NCBI GenBank assembly: GCA_964536085.1
Contig: CAZHWR010000068.1
Coordinates: 1 to 7,194, forward strand
Origin: CAZHWR01 sp964536085
GTDB lineage: Bacteria; Bacillota; Clostridia; Oscillospirales; Ruminococcaceae
Direction of reading: 5' to 3'
Length of the DNA stretch: 7,194 nt
Position 1 is the first letter of the stretch; each line of letters opens with the position of its first letter. The notes beneath the pieces were generated by a model. That model ran no database searches and was not told the DNA's origin. It worked only from the letters and a program-made list of their open reading frames with translations. Shown in pieces: positions 6,053-7,194 of the stretch. Position numbers and translations under genes: made by a program.

Positions 6053-6195
6053 AAAAGAAGGACGACAGAGCATACGCCAAATGCAAGGTATGTCGGAAGA
6101 TATGGAACATATCGGCAATGGCAAAGGTTGAAGAAGGTAAGTATGTATGCCCGAATTGCAAATTCAAGGCAAGCAATGGCAGGATGTTACGTTAA
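6049..6195 (+). CDS. small zinc-ribbon protein, 48 aa
   Basis: Short cytosolic protein with two cysteine pairs: CKVC (C12, C15) and CPNC (C34, C37), spaced 18 residues apart, the layout of a treble-clef or ribbon zinc site often found in small phage DNA- or RNA-binding proteins. The N-terminus is strongly basic (KKKDDR). The start is ATG at 6049, with SD AAGAGGT 6 nt upstream, overlapping the stop of the split zinc-ribbon gene. Its TAA stop (6193-6195) lies inside repeat copy 4, so its last residues (LR) are partly encoded by the repeat and its original C-terminus is unknown. It contains the uninterrupted 12-mer TGCCCGAATTGC at 6148-6159, the sequence predicted for the empty insertion site of copy 3. 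It is too short for many ORF callers. Confidence 0.75.
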   Translation: MKKKDDRAYAKCKVCRKIWNISAMAKVEEGKYVCPNCKFKASNGRMLR

Positions 6196-6232
6196 ACAAT
6201 CCGCAGGATTGTTTAACCGCATACTTTAGTAA
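6189..6232 (-). repeat. double-hairpin element, copy 4 (44 nt, reverse orientation)
   Basis: On the minus strand it reads TACT-AA-AGTA, TGCG, then arms GTTAAACAATCC and GGATTGTTTAAC around loop TGC, then GT and AA. On the plus strand the arms are 6191-6202 and 6206-6217. It closely matches copy 1, including the small hairpin. It spans the junction between the zinc-ribbon gene and the coiled-coil gene, giving the first its stop codon and ending at the SD of the second. Confidence 0.9.
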
Positions 6233-6240
6233 AGGAGGTG
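6231..6240 (+). promoter_or_regulatory. strong ribosome binding site of the coiled-coil gene
   Basis: AAAGGAGGTG, close to the full anti-SD complement, ends 6 nt before ATG 6247. It therefore sets that ATG as the start rather than the GTG at 6238, which lies inside the SD. Its first two bases are the last two of repeat copy 4, so folding of the repeat could affect access. Confidence 0.75.
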
Positions 6241-6246
6241 GCAGAT

Positions 6247-6465
6247 ATGCGGGACAAGGAGGAAATGTGCAGCTTGGCGGAGCTGGATTCCATGATAACG
6301 GAGATAAAAGAAGCAATTGCAAGGCTGGAAACACAGTCCGCAAGGCTGGAATCCATGAGAGAGACGCTGCAAAGAGTAGTCGCGAAGTTGGATTCCGTAA
6401 CGGAGAAGGTAATTGCGGAGTCGGATTCCGTAACGGAGACAGAGACATGGAGAATAGTGTTTTAA
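6247..6465 (+). CDS. small coiled-coil (leucine-zipper) protein, 72 aa
   Basis: Start ATG 6247, with SD AAAGGAGGTG 6 nt upstream. From residue 13 to 62 every seventh position is hydrophobic: L13, I20, L27, L34, L41, L48, V55, V62, eight unbroken heptads, with I17, I24 and V45 at the partner positions. This predicts a long single-helix coiled coil, probably a homodimer or a partner for the next protein. The DNA carries internal repetition: GGATTCCGTAACGGAGA occurs at 6390-6406 and again exactly 33 nt later. The block AELDSM at 11-16 shares 27 of 29 bases with the 134-aa gene. There is no signal peptide or membrane segment. Its function is unknown; tail-fibre-like or regulatory coiled coils are possibilities. 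Confidence 0.75.
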   Translation: MRDKEEMCSLAELDSMITEIKEAIARLETQSARLESMRETLQRVVAKLDSVTEKVIAESDSVTETETWRIVF

Positions 6466-6487
6466 GGGAACGGAGGTCAAACGAGGA

Positions 6488-6892
6488 ATGAACATAACAC
6501 AAATTACAGTTAAACAATTCGCCGAATTGTTTAACTGCATGGCATGGCAAATGCGCCCCCGAAGTGACGGTGAGGAGTTCACCGCATCGGAGGCGCAAAA
6601 TGAAGTATACGCTACAAATGAAGTATACACTACAATAATAACACCCGCGGCGGCAAATGTCAACAGGCTGGAAAAGGCGATCGCGGAGCTGGATTCCATG
6701 ACAGCGGAGATTAGACGCGGGTGTGCGAGGGATGAGCGGCTGAGAAAGGTCATCCATGATATGTACGAGGAAACCGATAAGGCGTACTTAGACAGCTTAG
6801 TCAACGGAGAGAATACTAATGAACTTTGGGCGCGGCGGGAGACGCTGCGCGAGCTGATGTGCAGAGCGGAAGGAGAAGGAGAAGCGGGATGA
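6488..6892 (+). CDS. protein of unknown function with a repeat-encoded segment, 134 aa
   Basis: Start ATG 6488, with GGAGGT 10 nt upstream. Residues 1-6 (MNITQI) are followed by 15 residues encoded entirely by repeat copy 5 (TVKQFAELFNCMAWQ, 7-21), then the remaining protein from MRPRSDGEEF. Residues 38-49 are a tandem duplication (NEVYAT-NEVYTT). From 58 on it is helical and charged (RLEKAIAELDSMTAEIRRG, then DERLRKVIHDMYEE), with a segment similar to the preceding coiled-coil protein. It overlaps the next gene by ATGA. No family is recognised. Its in-frame repeat insertion suggests the protein tolerates, or has adopted, the extra peptide. Confidence 0.7.
   Translation: MNITQITVKQFAELFNCMAWQMRPRSDGEEFTASEAQNEVYATNEVYTTIITPAAANVNRLEKAIAELDSMTAEIRRGCARDERLRKVIHDMYEETDKAYLDSLVNGENTNELWARRETLRELMCRAEGEGEAG
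6506..6550 (-). repeat. double-hairpin element, copy 5 (45 nt, reverse orientation, in frame)
   Basis: On the plus strand the arms are GTTAAACAATTC (6509-6520) and GAATTGTTTAAC (6524-6535) around loop GCC. An extra A at 6508 and a T at 6536 extend the stem to 14 bp. The small hairpin (6540-6549) has one mismatch. Its length is 45 rather than 44, starting and ending on codon boundaries of the 134-aa gene. Confidence 0.85.
6599..6634 (+). repeat. 18-nt tandem duplication
   Basis: AATGAAGTATACGCTACA (6599-6616) is followed directly by AATGAAGTATACACTACA (6617-6634), with one mismatch, in frame in the 134-aa gene (NEVYAT then NEVYTT). This looks like a recent slippage duplication. Confidence 0.9.
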
Positions 6893-7131
6893 TTAAAGCA
6901 AAGGTAGAAACAAAAATAATCGACGGAGACCAAAGAAACATAAGCGGGGACGTTACCATTGAGGGAATAACGATAGATATAGTCGCCGAGACGGGATATC
7001 TTATATACAACATCGGTCAGCAAATGGCGGAAAGCGGAATATTTGCTGACGGGGCGACTGCGGGCGATTTAATTGACTGTGTAGCGGAAGTCGCAAGGGA
7101 AATGTTTAAAACGGAGGGGGAGAAGGAATGA
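6889..7131 (+). CDS. small protein of unknown function, 80 aa
   Basis: Start ATG 6889 overlaps the TGA of the previous gene, and a purine-rich SD (AAGGAGAAGGAGAAG) lies just upstream, so translation is probably coupled. The N-terminal half is beta-rich (KAKVETKIIDGD, then DVTIEGITIDIVAETGYLIY), and the C-terminal half is helical (AGDLIDCVAEVAREMF). It has one cysteine and no signal peptide or membrane segment. The pattern resembles small conserved proteins of Firmicutes phages and ICEs, but I recognise no family. Its stop overlaps the next ATG. Confidence 0.75.
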   Translation: MIKAKVETKIIDGDQRNISGDVTIEGITIDIVAETGYLIYNIGQQMAESGIFADGATAGDLIDCVAEVAREMFKTEGEKE

Positions 7132-7194
7132 AGGCGAAAGTAGCGGTAATATTGGCGGTGATAGCGATAATAGCGGCTGTGACGGCGATAGCGG
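7128..7194 (+). CDS. 5' end of a small membrane or exported protein (truncated by the window)
   Basis: ATG 7128 overlaps the previous stop (ATGA), with a strong SD (GGAGGGGGAGAAGG) directly upstream. The 22 visible codons start MKAKVAVILAVIAIIAAV and continue as alanine, isoleucine and threonine: a short basic N-terminus and an unbroken hydrophobic stretch. That fits a signal peptide or an N-terminal transmembrane helix. The rest of the gene is outside the window, so no function can be given. Confidence 0.65.
   Translation, partial: MKAKVAVILAVIAIIAAVTAIA

Noticed and set aside
6147..6491. Plus-strand 114-codon frame from ATG 6147
   Set aside because: It overlaps the 48-aa zinc-ribbon and coiled-coil genes out of frame, has no SD, and is glycine/arginine-rich shadow sequence.
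5358..6550. CRISPR array
   Set aside because: The copies differ in orientation, are unevenly spaced (about 65 to 410 nt between copies), and lie in and between genes; there are no cas genes.
5358..6550. IS608-like insertion after a retained TTAC target
   Set aside because: In reverse orientation all five copies begin TTAC, but keeping TTAC and removing only 40 nt from copy 3 does not restore the zinc-ribbon frame. The 44-nt boundary fits better.
6164..7023. Two long minus-strand open frames (197 and 265 codons) over the small-gene region
   Set aside because: They are antisense to four small genes with good SDs and ATGA overlaps. Their translations are serine/leucine-rich, typical of reverse reading of GA-rich coding DNA, and they read through the palindromic repeats.

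Overview
The window looks like one end of an integrated mobile element (temperate phage or ICE) in a low- to mid-GC gut-type Clostridia/Firmicutes genome. This is inferred from codon style, strong Shine-Dalgarno (SD) sites, GTG/TTG starts and the kinds of genes present. No structural, conjugation or replication genes are visible, so phage and ICE cannot be told apart.

Left edge (1-92): the minus strand ends in a fragment of a glutamine-hydrolysing asparagine synthetase gene (asnB), cut off upstream of its CADEIFGGYPWY motif. It abuts the 3' end of a large serine recombinase gene, so asnB appears to be the integration target. Minus-strand operon (93-4902): an XRE repressor (GTG start), then a SWIM zinc-finger/UPF1-like SF1 helicase (probable TTG start), then the recombinase. 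This is a lysogeny or maintenance operon carrying a probable accessory, possibly defensive, helicase.

Control region (4903-5148): a perfect consensus sigma-A promoter drives the plus strand. An 18-bp operator-like sequence fills its spacer and a second copy lies 30 bp upstream. A structured leader of about 110 nt follows, ending in a terminator-like hairpin and a T-tract ahead of a Cro-like XRE gene.

Plus-strand early region (5149-7194): a Cro-like regulator, then a chain of very small genes, several overlapping by ATGA: a 76-residue protein, a broken zinc-ribbon gene, an intact 48-residue zinc ribbon, a leucine-zipper coiled coil, a 134-residue protein, an 80-residue protein, and the start of a membrane or exported protein.

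The most striking feature is a family of five 44-45-nt double-hairpin elements (5358-6550, both orientations). The 12-bp main stem is perfect in all five copies although its sequence varies by paired changes, and the small 5' hairpin also covaries. One copy splits a zinc-ribbon gene so that removing exactly 44 nt restores a CPNCG knuckle and the frame. Another has grown to 45 nt and sits in phase as 15 codons. Others sit at gene junctions, supplying a stop codon or separating an SD from a start. I recognise no named family for it and no transposase for it lies in the window.
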